From NCBI RefSeq assembly GCF_902859935.1, contig NZ_CADIKI010000016.1, forward strand, positions 62,001-126,000: DNA of 64,000 nt, written 5' to 3'. The translations under genes and the position numbers were made by a program. The stretch comes from Paraburkholderia fynbosensis (GTDB lineage: Bacteria > Pseudomonadota > Gammaproteobacteria > Burkholderiales > Burkholderiaceae). Positions 27,345-36,448 of the stretch are shown here, piece after piece; the first letter of the stretch is position 1; every line of letters starts with the position of its first letter. The notes under the pieces are model-generated. The model searched no databases and was not told where the DNA came from. It saw only the letters and a list, made by a program, of their open reading frames with translations.

Positions 27345-28534
27345 TGCACGGCTCCTTCGCGGCGCAGCCGCTCGATGTCTTCGTTGGCGAATCCGAGTTC
27401 GCTGAGAACGCTGCCGGTATGTTCGCCGAGCGTCGGCCCTTGCCAACGCACTTCGCCCGGCGTGTCCGACAGCTTCGGCACGATCCCCGGCATCTTCACC
27501 GAAGCGCCGCCCGGCAATTGCGCTTGCAGCAACATGTCGCGCGCCTGGTAGTGCGGATCCGCGACGATGTCGGCCACCGAATAGATCCGGCCCGACGGTA
27601 CTTCGGCGCGTTCGAGCGCGGCCAGCACGTCGCCGGTCGCGTGGCGCGAGGTCCACGCGGTGATCGCCTGATCGAGCATCGCCGAGTGTTTCGCGCGGCC
27701 GTCGTTGTGCGCGAGCGCGGGATCGTCGGCGAGATCGGGGCGGCCGATCAATTGCATGAGGCGCTTGAAGATCGGATCGCTGTTGCCGGCGATCACGACG
27801 TAGCCGTCGTCCTCGGTGCGATACGTGTTCGACGGTGCGATGCCCGGCAAAGCGCCGCCGCTGCGCTCGCGCACGTGGCCGAGCAGGTCGTATTCCGGCA
27901 CGAGGCTTTCCATCAGATTGAACACGCTCTCGACCAGCGACACGTCGACCACCTGGCCTTCGCCCTGACCGGTCTTCACGCGCAACAGCGACATCAGCGC
28001 GCCAATCACCCCGTGCAGCGACGCGAGCGAATCGCCGAGACTCACGCCGACGCGCGCCGGCGCGCCGCCCACTTCGCCGGTCGTATAGCGAATCCCGCCC
28101 ATCGCTTCGCCAATCGCGCCGAAGCCCGGCCGGTCGCGATATGGGCCGGACTGGCCGTAGCCGGAGATGCGGACCATCGTCAGTTTCGGGTTGATCGCGT
28201 GCAGCACGTCCCAGCCGAGGCCGAGCTTTTCGAGCGCGCCAGGACGCAGATTTTCGACCACGACATCGGCATCGGCGGCGAGCCGTTTGACGATCTCGAC
28301 GCCGTCCGCCGACTTCAGGTTCACGCAGACTGACTTCTTGTTGCGAGACTGCAGGTACCACCAGAGCGAGGTGCCTTCATGCAGCTTGCGCCATTTGCGA
28401 AGGGGATCGCCGGTCCCGGGGGCTTCGATCTTGATGACGTCGGCACCGAACTCGGCCATGAGGCGCGCGGCGAACGGCGCGGCGATGAGGGTTCCGATCT
28501 CGACGACGCGGATACCCTGAAGGGGTCCACCCAT
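27341..28534 (-). CDS. CaiB/BaiF (type III) CoA-transferase
   Basis: A 397-residue enzyme of the formyl-CoA/crotonobetainyl-CoA transferase family. It shows RVVEIGTLIAAPFAARLMAEFGADV at the N-terminus and the catalytic Asp in VSLGDSLASLHG near residue 170. Type III enzymes shift CoA between acids through an aspartyl-CoA anhydride. Together with the overlapping lyase gene it probably activates an imported dicarboxylate that the lyase then splits. It is preceded by a palindrome and the LysR gene. Confidence 0.92.
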   Translation of the reverse strand: MGGPLQGIRVVEIGTLIAAPFAARLMAEFGADVIKIEAPGTGDPLRKWRKLHEGTSLWWYLQSRNKKSVCVNLKSADGVEIVKRLAADADVVVENLRPGALEKLGLGWDVLHAINPKLTMVRISGYGQSGPYRDRPGFGAIGEAMGGIRYTTGEVGGAPARVGVSLGDSLASLHGVIGALMSLLRVKTGQGEGQVVDVSLVESVFNLMESLVPEYDLLGHVRERSGGALPGIAPSNTYRTEDDGYVVIAGNSDPIFKRLMQLIGRPDLADDPALAHNDGRAKHSAMLDQAITAWTSRHATGDVLAALERAEVPSGRIYSVADIVADPHYQARDMLLQAQLPGGASVKMPGIVPKLSDTPGEVRWQGPTLGEHTGSVLSELGFANEDIERLRREGAVQ

Positions 28535-28618
28535 AGTGCTGTCTCCGAAGCTGGTTTCGTATTGGAAGACAGCTTAGGAGCGGCGTGGCGGCGGCGTCCA
28601 ACCGCAATTCGCCAACGA

Positions 28619-28632
28619 CCGTTCGCGAACGG
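28619..28632. promoter_or_regulatory. 14-base palindrome upstream of the CoA-transferase gene
   Basis: CCGTTCGCGAACGG is perfectly symmetrical and sits inside a second inverted pair, TTCGCC and GGCGAA. It lies 85 bases above the CoA-transferase start and beside the 3' end of the LysR gene. A regulator site is plausible. Confidence 0.45.
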
Positions 28633-28677
28633 CGAACGCTCGCTGTTTGAGGGCGGCTGGCGGCGGTTGGCGGGACG

Positions 28678-29655
28678 TCAGTGGCGTGGGTTGGCTTCGC
28701 CGGCCTCGGCTGCTTCTGCGGCCTGGGTTGCTTGCGCTGCTTCGATTGCTTCGATCGAGCGCAGGTGCTCGAACAACAAACGGCTCACCGGCGAAAGCGC
28801 GTCGACGTCGCGCACCACCAGCACGAGGCTGCGTTCGGACCAGTCGTCTTCGAGCGGCGTGCCGACGAGGCCGAGCGGGGCGCCCATCAGTTGATAGACC
28901 TTGCGCGGCAGCACCCCGACGCCCATGCCCGCTTGCACCATCCGGCACACCGCGTCGAAGCCCGGCACGTGAATGCGCAGGCGCAGCGGCTTGCCCGCCT
29001 GGCGCGCGGCCAGATGCGTGCGGGCGTTGATCGAACTCGCGGCGTGCAGGCCGACGTGATCGCCGTCGAGCGTTTCGGCAAACGCCACGCTCGCGCGCGC
29101 CGCCAGCGGATGATCGTCGCGCATCACGAGCACGAGCGAATCGCGCCGGTAGTGCTCGACGTGCAGGTCGTGCGTATCGGCGTCGCCGGAACAGATCCCG
29201 AGATCGGCGAGGCTGTCGTCGACGGCTTCGACCACGCCGCCGCTCGGCCGCTCTTCGAGATCGAGCTTGACGCGCTCGTGCTGCAACTGGAACGCGCGCA
29301 AATCTTCGGGCAGAAACTCGACGATCGCCGACAGATTGGCCATCATCCGCACGTAGCCGCGCACGCCGCTCGCGTGGCCGGCCAGTTCGATGCCGATGTT
29401 TTCGATGTCGCGCATGACGCGGCGCGCGTGATGCAGCAGCGTTTCGCCCGCCGGCGTCAGCGTCATGCCGCGCGCGGTGCGCTGAAACAGCGTCGCGCCG
29501 ACCGCCTGTTCGAGTTCGAGCAGACGCTTGCTCGCGGCGGAGATGGCGATTGCCTCGCGCTCGGCCGCACGCGTAAGCGTGCCTTCTTCATAGACGGCGA
29601 GAAAGAGTTGAAGCGTCGTGAGGTCGAGCCTTCGGAGAAGGTTTTTGATTGCCAT
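28678..29655 (-). CDS. LysR-family transcriptional regulator
   Basis: A 325-residue regulator. The N-terminal winged helix (LQLFLAVYEEGTLTRAAEREA) occupies residues 15-75; the rest is a periplasmic-binding-like effector domain. The C-terminal tail (IEAIEAAQATQAAEAAEAGEANPRH) is an Ala/Glu-rich extension beyond the usual end. It is on the same strand as, and upstream of, the CoA-transferase/lyase/MFS run, which it probably controls. Confidence 0.9.
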   Translation of the reverse strand: MAIKNLLRRLDLTTLQLFLAVYEEGTLTRAAEREAIAISAASKRLLELEQAVGATLFQRTARGMTLTPAGETLLHHARRVMRDIENIGIELAGHASGVRGYVRMMANLSAIVEFLPEDLRAFQLQHERVKLDLEERPSGGVVEAVDDSLADLGICSGDADTHDLHVEHYRRDSLVLVMRDDHPLAARASVAFAETLDGDHVGLHAASSINARTHLAARQAGKPLRLRIHVPGFDAVCRMVQAGMGVGVLPRKVYQLMGAPLGLVGTPLEDDWSERSLVLVVRDVDALSPVSRLLFEHLRSIEAIEAAQATQAAEAAEAGEANPRH

Positions 29656-29686
29656 GGCGGTGCGCCGGAAGTTCGGTCAGTGGTAA

Positions 29687-29924
29687 TCATCCTCTAGCTG
29701 ATGGCGTACCGCCAGCACGGTCACTGTCGCCGCTTTGCTTCGCCTCTTCACGCGATGCGAGCCCTCGCGCGACAAACTCACGAAGACTCGAGCGCCGAGT
29801 GATGTCATTGCGAATAGCCTGCTTCACGAAATTGGAGAGGCTTTCGCCATCCTGCAACACGTCCTCGGCCGCGGCCCGCAATTCGGTGGCTCGACACGCA
29901 CTGAGGGACAGTAGCGCTTTTCAT
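29687..29924 (-). pseudogene. frameshifted YlcI/YnfO-like small antitoxin-type gene
   Basis: A start MKSATVP at 29924 is followed by a frame change within about 30 bases. The second frame then reads ELRAAAEDVLQDGESLSNFV and REFVARGLASREEAKQSGD, the pattern of small ribbon-helix-helix-like proteins found beside RelE-type toxins. Two one-base changes are needed to join the halves. No toxin gene lies next to it. Confidence 0.6.
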
Positions 29925-30019
29925 CGCTCGCTCCGTGCGGCGCATTTGCGATGCACGGAGCGCCATCCGGTTTGCGGTGCACGCAAGCCCGGTGCGACCG
30001 CCGCCGTCACGCCTGCGGC

Positions 30020-30658
30020 TCAATCCTTCCACGCCGACCCGAGAATCATCGTGCAGAAATTCTCGCGATGATAATGCGGGTCTTTCAGCGCCAGCACGTC
30101 CGCCTTCACGTTGCCGAAGGTCGTCTCCGGCTTGTGGATCGTGCCGTGCGCGAACGCGTCGATGATGCCTTCCTTGAAGTGCGCACCGCGCGGATGCGCG
30201 TGAATCACCTCGTGACGCTGATGCTCGGTGAACTCGTCGTAAGCGAGACCCAGCACGTCCATTTCGACGCCTGCCGTGACCAGTGCGACCACCGGCTTCA
30301 TATGCTGCGGAATGCCAGGCGTCGTGTGCAACGCAATCGAATTCCATACCTGCTCGATGTCGTCCTCGCCGATGCCGTGACGCCGCAGAAAATCACGCGC
30401 CGCGTTGGCGCCGTCCACTTCGAAGCGGTCATGTTCGCTGCTATACGGCGCGACGAGTCCCATGTCGTGAAACATCGCGCCGATGTACAGCAACTCGGGA
30501 TCGTACTTCAACTGCTTGCGCGTGCCGGCCAGCGAGCCGAACAGGAAGACGCGCCGCGAATGGTGATAGAGGAGTTCGGGTTCGGTATCGCGCACGAGTT
30601 GCGTGGCTTCGCGCGCCATCATGCTGTCGGGAATCTGGATGCCTGCGATCGTGGTCAT
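30020..30658 (-). CDS. HD-domain phosphohydrolase-like protein
   Basis: A 212-residue protein of the cyanamide-hydratase-like HD group. It reads YHHSRRVFLFGSLAG near residue 31, the metal HD pair in IGAMFHDMGLV near 61, and later His residues in SIALHTTPGI. HD proteins bind divalent metal and cleave phosphoesters, or in the cyanamide group hydrate nitriles. The start is the ATG of MTTIAGIQIPDS. It is divergent from the GlxA-type regulator gene 241 bases away. Confidence 0.82.
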   Translation of the reverse strand: MTTIAGIQIPDSMMAREATQLVRDTEPELLYHHSRRVFLFGSLAGTRKQLKYDPELLYIGAMFHDMGLVAPYSSEHDRFEVDGANAARDFLRRHGIGEDDIEQVWNSIALHTTPGIPQHMKPVVALVTAGVEMDVLGLAYDEFTEHQRHEVIHAHPRGAHFKEGIIDAFAHGTIHKPETTFGNVKADVLALKDPHYHRENFCTMILGSAWKD

Positions 30659-30899
30659 GTGATGTACTCCGTGACGGATTCGAATGGACGGACACGCTGT
30701 CCTCGCGACGTCAAAGCGCGTTTGGTATGCTGGTCCGCGGCGCTTTTTCGTGCGCTTCGAACCGCGCATCCGATGAAGCCCAGTATTGGTCAACGCGCTG
30801 CCGCGGACAATCGCCGTGGACCGTTGAACACTGCCAAACGCACCGCGTTGACTGCCGCGGGGCTGCGGATTGTCGTCCATCGTCAAAGGAAGTCTTTCG

Positions 30900-31862
30900 A
30901 TGCCAACTGTCGCGATCGCGATCTTCCCCGGCGTACAGGCGCTCGATGTCGCGGGACCCGTCGATGTATTTTCAGAAGCCAATGGGTTCCTCGCGCCTGC
31001 CGATCGCTACGAGGTCAAACTGATCAGCGCGGAGTCCGTGCCCCTGCGCGCTTCGAACGGCATGACGCTGGTCGCCGATGCCACCTTCGACGACGCGCGT
31101 GAGCCGTTCGATCTCGCGCTGGTCGCGGGCGGCCCCGCGCTGCCGAATAACGAAAGCCCCGACACGCGCCTGCTCGACTGGTTGACGAACGTCGCCGCAG
31201 GTTGCGGCCGCTACGGCTCGATCTGCACCGGCGCGTTCGTGCTCGGGCACGCGGGCTTGCTCGACGCGCGCAACGTCACGACGCACTGGCAGCATGCGGC
31301 GCAACTGGCCGCGCAGTTTCCGCAGGCGCGGGTCGATTTCGACCGCATCTATCTGCGCGACGGGCCGCTCGTGACATCGGCGGGCGTGACGGCCGGTATC
31401 GATCTGTCGTTGGCTTTGGTGGCCGAGGATCATGGTCCGCATACCGCGCTCGCCGTCGCCAAGCGGCTAGTGGTGTTCGCGCAGCGGCAAGGCGGGCAGT
31501 CGCAATTCAGCCCTTATCTGACTGCGCCCGCCGACGACACGTCGCCAGTCGCCAGGGTGCAGGCGCACGTGATGGAGCGGATTCGCGAGCGCTTTACGGT
31601 GAAGCAACTGGCGGATGTCGCGGGTATGAGCGCGCGCAACTTCGCGCGTGTGTTCGTGCAGGAGACCGGGGTGACGCCGCATGAGTTCGTCGAGCGGGCT
31701 CGCGTGGATGCGGCGCGCAAGCTGCTGGAGAGTAGTGGCGCGGCGCTCAAGGCGATTGCTTACGACTGTGGGTTTGGGACTGCGGATCGGATGCGGATTG
31801 TGTTCACGAAGCGCATTGGGGTGACGCCGATGGGGTATCGGGAGAGGTTTCGGGCGGGGTGA
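30900..31862 (+). CDS. GlxA-family regulator (DJ-1/PfpI domain plus AraC-type HTH)
   Basis: A 320-residue regulator. Residues 1-190 form a PfpI-like domain with the nucleophile elbow GSICTGAFVLGHAG near residue 105. Residues 220-318 are an AraC-type DNA-binding domain (VKQLADVAGMSARNFARVF and LKAIAYDCGFGTADRMRIVF). AAAGGAAG precedes the ATG. Such regulators often respond to quaternary amines or amino acids, and control the divergent neighbour, here the HD hydrolase. Confidence 0.9.
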   Translation: MPTVAIAIFPGVQALDVAGPVDVFSEANGFLAPADRYEVKLISAESVPLRASNGMTLVADATFDDAREPFDLALVAGGPALPNNESPDTRLLDWLTNVAAGCGRYGSICTGAFVLGHAGLLDARNVTTHWQHAAQLAAQFPQARVDFDRIYLRDGPLVTSAGVTAGIDLSLALVAEDHGPHTALAVAKRLVVFAQRQGGQSQFSPYLTAPADDTSPVARVQAHVMERIRERFTVKQLADVAGMSARNFARVFVQETGVTPHEFVERARVDAARKLLESSGAALKAIAYDCGFGTADRMRIVFTKRIGVTPMGYRERFRAG

Positions 31863-32219
31863 GAGTGGAGCGTTTCGGGTTCCACGGAGTGAGCAGCTCG
31901 TTGCTGCTTCCAGGAGTTCGGGTCATGTGGCTTTCGGGTGTGGCGAGGCAATGCGATACGCATCGATCGCGATTCGCGGCTATTGCGCTGCGGGGTTGCC
32001 TGTGTGCCGATCTACGGGTCGTTCCCAAGTTCCGGAGCAAAGCATTACGCACCTGAAGCAAACTTCGCGGATGACAATTTTATGACCGGATGTACGCTCC
32101 CAAACATATTAACGATTTGCGAAGTGCAAGCATACCGTCTAGCTCGCGCTCCGTAGCCAGGGGCGCCACCACTCATATGTAGGCATTTGCAATCAACGTG
32201 CCCCGCCAAGGCTAAAAAC
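31863..32219. other. 357-base spacer, no gene
   Basis: Its base composition is lower in GC than the surroundings towards 32200. Only short frames occur. It should hold the PAP2 gene promoter; no hairpin or repeat stands out. Confidence 0.45.
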
Positions 32220-32924
32220 ATGAACAGCTTCGACTCTTCAATGCTGGCTATCGTGACACGCGATACGATGCACTCGGAGACTTTCAACCACGCAGTTAGG
32301 CTCGTTGCGGACTTCTATCTGTTCAAGGGCGTTCTGCCACTGGCCATGCTGTGTGCCCTCTGGTTCGACACAAGGGAGCGTCGGCAGTGGCGACGCGAAA
32401 TGGTTGTGGCCGCCATCGTCAGCGGTTTTCTGGCACTCTTCATCGGCAGAGTTCTCGCCTCCTGCTTGCCCTTCCGCCAGCGACCGCTCTACGACCCGAG
32501 CCTGCACCTGACGTTTTCGATCGCGGCCACTCCAGAAGCTGTTCTTCGAACCTGGAGTTCGTTTCCTAGCGACCACGCCATGATTTGGGCGGCCGTCGCA
32601 ATGGGCATTTTTCTCGTCTCAAGATGGATGGGCGTGCTCGCGCTGCTGCAGTGCGTCTTCCTTATCTGTATTCCGCGCGTTTATCTAGGCTTGCACTATC
32701 CGACCGACGTTCTGGCAGGCATGATCCTCGGCGTTGGCGTTACCTGCGTTGTCACGCGAAAACCGATCATGCAGCGATTTGCTCCAGCCATCGTGCGATT
32801 CGTCGACAGATATCCGAACGTTTCGTATGCCTTCCTGTTTGTCTTGCTGTTTGAACTTGCGACCATGTTCGATGAGCCACGGCAGCTTGCGGAAGGTGTC
32901 TTTCGACATGTTCTACGGGGTTAA
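32220..32924 (+). CDS. PAP2-family membrane phosphatase
   Basis: A 234-residue inner-membrane protein with about five to six helices. The three PAP2 active-site motifs are present: FRQRPLYDPS near residue 88, SFPSDHA near 116, and RVYLGLHYPTDV near 155. Relatives dephosphorylate undecaprenyl diphosphate or other lipid phosphates. The ATG at MNSFDSSML is preferred to one eleven codons upstream. GC and codon bias are somewhat weaker than in neighbours, so recent transfer is possible. Confidence 0.88.
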   Translation: MNSFDSSMLAIVTRDTMHSETFNHAVRLVADFYLFKGVLPLAMLCALWFDTRERRQWRREMVVAAIVSGFLALFIGRVLASCLPFRQRPLYDPSLHLTFSIAATPEAVLRTWSSFPSDHAMIWAAVAMGIFLVSRWMGVLALLQCVFLICIPRVYLGLHYPTDVLAGMILGVGVTCVVTRKPIMQRFAPAIVRFVDRYPNVSYAFLFVLLFELATMFDEPRQLAEGVFRHVLRG

Positions 32925-33166
32925 TGTTCGACGTCCATTTTTACTTCGCTTAACGGACTTGCCTCACCCCGATTACCGCGTTCGCCAAGCGAGGCCAGGC
33001 ACGTCACGCGTGCAGGAATGCACTGACCACAGGACCTCCGGAAGCCGTCGTTCGCGTTGCACTAGCGCGAACGGCGGTTAACAAATCCCATCCCCCACCC
33101 GCAAAGCCCACAAAAAACCCCTATGAGAAAATGGCCCCTTGCCAGCTACCGCCCACAAGGAACCCC

Positions 33167-33925
33167 ATGCCCTCCACGTCTCCAATCCGCGCAATCGTCA
33201 CCGGCCACACTCGCGGCCTGGGCGCGGCGCTCGCCGAACAGCTGCTCGCACGCAACGTCACCGTGCTGGGCCTGTCCCGCTCGCGTCATGCAACTCTCAA
33301 GACACGTTTCCCAACACAGCTCGAAGAAATCGAACTCGAACTCGCCGATCCCACGCGCGTCGCGCAATGGATCGCGACCGATGCATTGCGCGCGTTCGTC
33401 AGCGGCGCGCCAACGGTTCTGTTGATCAACAACGCGGGCATGGTGCAACCCATCGGCCCGATCGAAGGGCAGGACGCGGCGGCTATCGCCAGCGCGGTGA
33501 GCCTCAACGTGGCCACGCCCCTCATGCTGGCCAGCGCGCTCGCCGCAGCCGCCGTCGATGCGAGCGACCGGCGCATCGTGCACATTTCCAGCGGCGCGGC
33601 CCGCAATGCGTATTCCGGCTGGAGCATCTACTGCGCGACCAAGGCCGCGCTCGATCATCACGCGCGCGCCGTCGCGCTCGATGCAAACCGCGCGCTGCGC
33701 ATTTGCAGCCTCGCGCCGGGCGTCATCGATACGGACATGCAGGCGCAGATTCGCGGCAGCGGCGAAGAACAGTTCCCGATGCGCCCGAAGTTCGAAGAGC
33801 TCAAACGCAACGGCCGACTGTCGACGCCAGACCAATGTGCCGCGCAATTGATCGACTATGCGCTCGGCGATGCATTCGGGCAAACGCCGGTGGCCGATAT
33901 CCGCGAGATCGCCAACCCGGCGTAA
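33167..33925 (+). CDS. short-chain dehydrogenase/reductase
   Basis: A 252-residue Rossmann enzyme. It has the cofactor motif TGHTRGLG near residue 12, NNAGMVQPIG near 90, the catalytic Ser in IVHISSGAARN, and YCATK near 156. The pattern is that of sepiapterin-reductase-like SDRs. AAGGAACCCC precedes the ATG (MPSTSPIRAIV). Substrate unknown. Confidence 0.9.
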   Translation: MPSTSPIRAIVTGHTRGLGAALAEQLLARNVTVLGLSRSRHATLKTRFPTQLEEIELELADPTRVAQWIATDALRAFVSGAPTVLLINNAGMVQPIGPIEGQDAAAIASAVSLNVATPLMLASALAAAAVDASDRRIVHISSGAARNAYSGWSIYCATKAALDHHARAVALDANRALRICSLAPGVIDTDMQAQIRGSGEEQFPMRPKFEELKRNGRLSTPDQCAAQLIDYALGDAFGQTPVADIREIANPA

Positions 33926-33941
33926 CGCGCGGCGCCGACGC

Positions 33942-34107
33942 CTCCCGAAAAACCTCACCTTTGACACGCAGCGGTGCGGGTTCGGCTTGAGGCGTCGCTC
34001 GATCCGCTCCCGAAAACGCTCACCTTTCGAGCTTGGGGGCAGGGCGCAAAGGCATGCTGGGCGTGCTGCGGTGGGTTCGAAACAGGCTACTCCCGCAAAC
34101 CCTCACC
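33942..34107 (+). repeat. three 18-mers, CTCCCGAAANNNCTCACC family
   Basis: Copies at 33942-33959 (CTCCCGAAAAACCTCACC), 34007-34024 (CTCCCGAAAACGCTCACC) and 34090-34107 (CTCCCGCAAACCCTCACC). All are followed by TT and point the same way; spacing is 65 and 83 bases. They begin 16 bases after the SDR stop. Confidence 0.8.
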
Positions 34108-34434
34108 TTTCACGCAATACCGGAGCAAACTGCGCGCCGATTCCGGACCTGTGAGGGACAATGCGTTGCGCGCGGGCATTGTGCGAAACACGCCACGGCT
34201 CTAGCAGCAACGGAGTATGAATATCCCACCGCGGATCGCGCTGACGACTAATCCGTTGATACCGCACGCACTATCCGTCACGTTGAGCGCGGCAATGCGC
34301 AGTAGTGGAGTGCGTCGCGAGGCCAACACCATCACCGAATCGTTCGGCAAATGCTGGCGGACCTGGTTATCGCAACTGGCGAAGAGTGAGGCAAACCGAG
34401 GCGTACTAACTCACGTATCGTCCCAAGCCTTCGG

Positions 34435-34452
34435 CTCCCGAATGTTCTCACC
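34435..34452 (+). repeat. 18-mer, CTCCCGAA...CTCACC family
   Basis: CTCCCGAATGTTCTCACC, same orientation as the other copies in this decayed 33.9-35.0 kb stretch. The 1.1 kb around it holds no intact gene, only the broken amidotransferase listed next. Confidence 0.75.
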
Positions 34453-34682
34453 TTAGCGCCGCCAGGAGCATATTGAAGCGAGGCCGTTCGAAGACACCCG
34501 ATCATTTCACGCACGCAATCAGCGCGTGCGATGGCTTCCAGCAGTCAGCGGTACCCGGCGGGGTAACGCCTTAAAAACCGCCCGCGCTCAGCGTCATTCC
34601 TTCGCGGGACACGCGCGGTGCGAAATCACGCCGCGATAGCAGCGGATACCTCGGAGGGTGCGTACTTCGAGTCGCGAGGACT

Positions 34683-34970
34683 TCAGCGGGAACGACGCGC
34701 GCTCGAAAACGGCCGATGGCGTATCAGGTACGACAGACGCGTCGAGCAATACGCAAACTGCGCGTTGCCGTTCGAAAGAACGAAGTTAAAAATGCCGAAG
34801 ACGTTGAGCGTGCGCGTCGCGTGCTCGATGACGTCGAACAACGCGTCGATGTCATCCGGGTCTGCATCCGCATGCGTGGCGAAATGGGCGTGCAGGCGGT
34901 TCATGATGAAGCAAACGCCGCTTCGCTATCCGTCGAGCCGATTGGCGCGAACGGCCCCGGCTCCTGCTAG
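34683..34970 (-). pseudogene. fragment of a class II glutamine amidotransferase (YafJ-like)
   Basis: The minus strand reads GPFAPIGSTDSEAAF, then after a one-base shift near 34915 MNRLHAHFATHADAD and FNFVLSNGNAQFAYCSTRLS. This is the middle of the YafJ/Gn_AT_II group (the region that begins TDSE and contains NFLLSNG and HCSTRL). Both the N-terminal catalytic Cys end and the C-terminus are missing. It is a remnant inside a stretch rich in 18-mer repeats. Confidence 0.75.
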
Positions 34971-35007
34971 CCGAGCGGCTGCAGGTTGCAAATCACCGGT
35001 TTCGCGG

Positions 35008-35025
35008 CTCCCGAAAACCCTCACC
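35008..35025 (+). repeat. 18-mer, CTCCCGAA...CTCACC family
   Basis: CTCCCGAAAACCCTCACC followed by TTT, 30 bases beyond the 3' end of the chemosensory operon. Same orientation as the copies at 33.9-34.4 kb. Confidence 0.75.
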
Positions 35026-35054
35026 TTTGGCGTGCCGCGCCGGTGCCGCGCCGC

Positions 35055-35420
35055 TCAGCCCGCCAGCTTGCGGAACGTTTCCAGCACCGCATCGCCCTTG
35101 AAGGGCTTGACGATCCAGCCTTTGACGCCGGCCGCCTTGCCGCGCTCCTTCATCGCCGGGCTGCTTTCAGTGGTCAGCATGATGACGTTCACGGTCGTGT
35201 TCCCGAGTTCGCTGCGAATCTTCTCGACCATCGTCAGGCCGTCCATGTTCGGCATGTTGACGTCGCTGATCACGAGCTTGATGCCGGGGCTGGCCTTCAA
35301 CCTGGCGAGGCCGTCCTTGCCGTCCACCGCCGTGTCGACGTCCAAACCGTTCTTCTTCAGAAAGCCGGCCACTTCGTCGCGCACCGTGCTCGAGTCATCC
35401 ACCACCAGAATTTTCGACAT
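35055..35420 (-). CDS. CheY-like single-domain response regulator
   Basis: A 121-residue receiver. The acidic pair (VVDDSS), the phosphoacceptor Asp in VISDVNMPNMDG near residue 54, the Thr in IMLTTES and the Lys in WIVKPF are all in place. It has no output domain, so it acts by binding a partner as CheY does. It is last in a five-gene minus-strand operon with kinase, transducer and two CheX-like genes, and should be the phosphoryl target. Twenty bases separate it from the gene before it. Confidence 0.93.
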   Translation of the reverse strand: MSKILVVDDSSTVRDEVAGFLKKNGLDVDTAVDGKDGLARLKASPGIKLVISDVNMPNMDGLTMVEKIRSELGNTTVNVIMLTTESSPAMKERGKAAGVKGWIVKPFKGDAVLETFRKLAG

Positions 35421-35440
35421 GTTGTTTCCTTTGACACTAC

Positions 35441-36412
35441 TCAGAATAAATCCAGTTCGCCTGCTTCGACCATTGCGCCGACATCGTCGGAGACTTCCCT
35501 GAAGTCTTCCGGCGACCAGCTCAGGCTGAACACGAAACGTTGGTGCAACTTGACCGCGCGGCCCGATTGCGGCTCACGCAGCCAGTACATGAAGCACAAT
35601 TGCGGATTGCCGCTGCCGAACGAGATGTACTTGTGCTTGTGATTCACCAGCAGCGGCACTTGCACGTCGCTGCGCCGCGATGCATCCGCGTCGCCTACAT
35701 AGCGGTTCTTGAACGAGCCCCACACGAGGTTCGTCACTTCACCGAGCACGCCGTTCAGATCGCGAAAATCCGCCTCGCCGTCGGGCGCGTTGTCGATCAT
35801 CCGGTAACGGTCGAGCAAGTCGAGGATCGGCGTCTCTTCGGCCTGCATCATCATGTACCCGCGGCACCACGCGCTTTCCAGCGGAATCAGGCTGAACACT
35901 TCGCCGAAGATGATGCGGTCGCGCACGATGTACGGCGTATCGCACGTAATGGTCAGGTCCTTGAACACGTCGCCGAGAATCGCCTGGGTCATCTCGGCGA
36001 TGCCGCGCACCAGCGCGTTCGGATAGTCGAGGCTGAAAATGTACTCGTCGATCACGCGGCGCAGCGGCGCCATATCGTGCGCGACGTAGGCGGCGCAGAC
36101 CACGCGCCGCAAGCTCTCGGGCAAGCCCTCGGTGCTCGGGTCGCGCTCACGCCGCATGATGATCGGCAACTCGGGACGCACCGCGTTGATCCGGATCGCG
36201 AGTTCGGCGCTGGCCTCGGGCGAGCCGCCGTAGTTTTCGGCGAACAGTACCGCGCCGAGATCGATGTTCGAGCGCAGCACCGACTGCAAGCGGTTCTTGC
36301 CCACTTTCACGCCGACCAGGTTGTTCTCGTCGCAAAAGCGCTTGAGCGCCTCTTTGTGCGTGGGGCAATCGTCCAGCACCAGCACCTTGCTGACCGGCTC
36401 GTTAGAATTCAT
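35441..36412 (-). CDS. pseudo-receiver fused to a CheX-type phosphatase domain
   Basis: A 323-residue fusion. Residues 5-120 have a receiver fold beginning KVLVLDDCPTHKEAL, but the phosphoacceptor position reads VLFAENYGG, so the Asp is lost; the usual Lys is not found either. Residues 135-320 are a CheC/CheX-like domain with the catalytic ExxN motif in LGEVTNLVWGSFKNRY near residue 227. CheX removes phosphate from CheY. The degraded receiver may be a docking or sensing part. It is encoded between a second CheX-like gene and CheY, suggesting two phosphatases for one regulator. Confidence 0.82.
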   Translation of the reverse strand: MNSNEPVSKVLVLDDCPTHKEALKRFCDENNLVGVKVGKNRLQSVLRSNIDLGAVLFAENYGGSPEASAELAIRINAVRPELPIIMRRERDPSTEGLPESLRRVVCAAYVAHDMAPLRRVIDEYIFSLDYPNALVRGIAEMTQAILGDVFKDLTITCDTPYIVRDRIIFGEVFSLIPLESAWCRGYMMMQAEETPILDLLDRYRMIDNAPDGEADFRDLNGVLGEVTNLVWGSFKNRYVGDADASRRSDVQVPLLVNHKHKYISFGSGNPQLCFMYWLREPQSGRAVKLHQRFVFSLSWSPEDFREVSDDVGAMVEAGELDLF

Positions 36413-36448
36413 TTCGCTTTCCTGATAGCGCGAGGCAAGCTGTCATGG

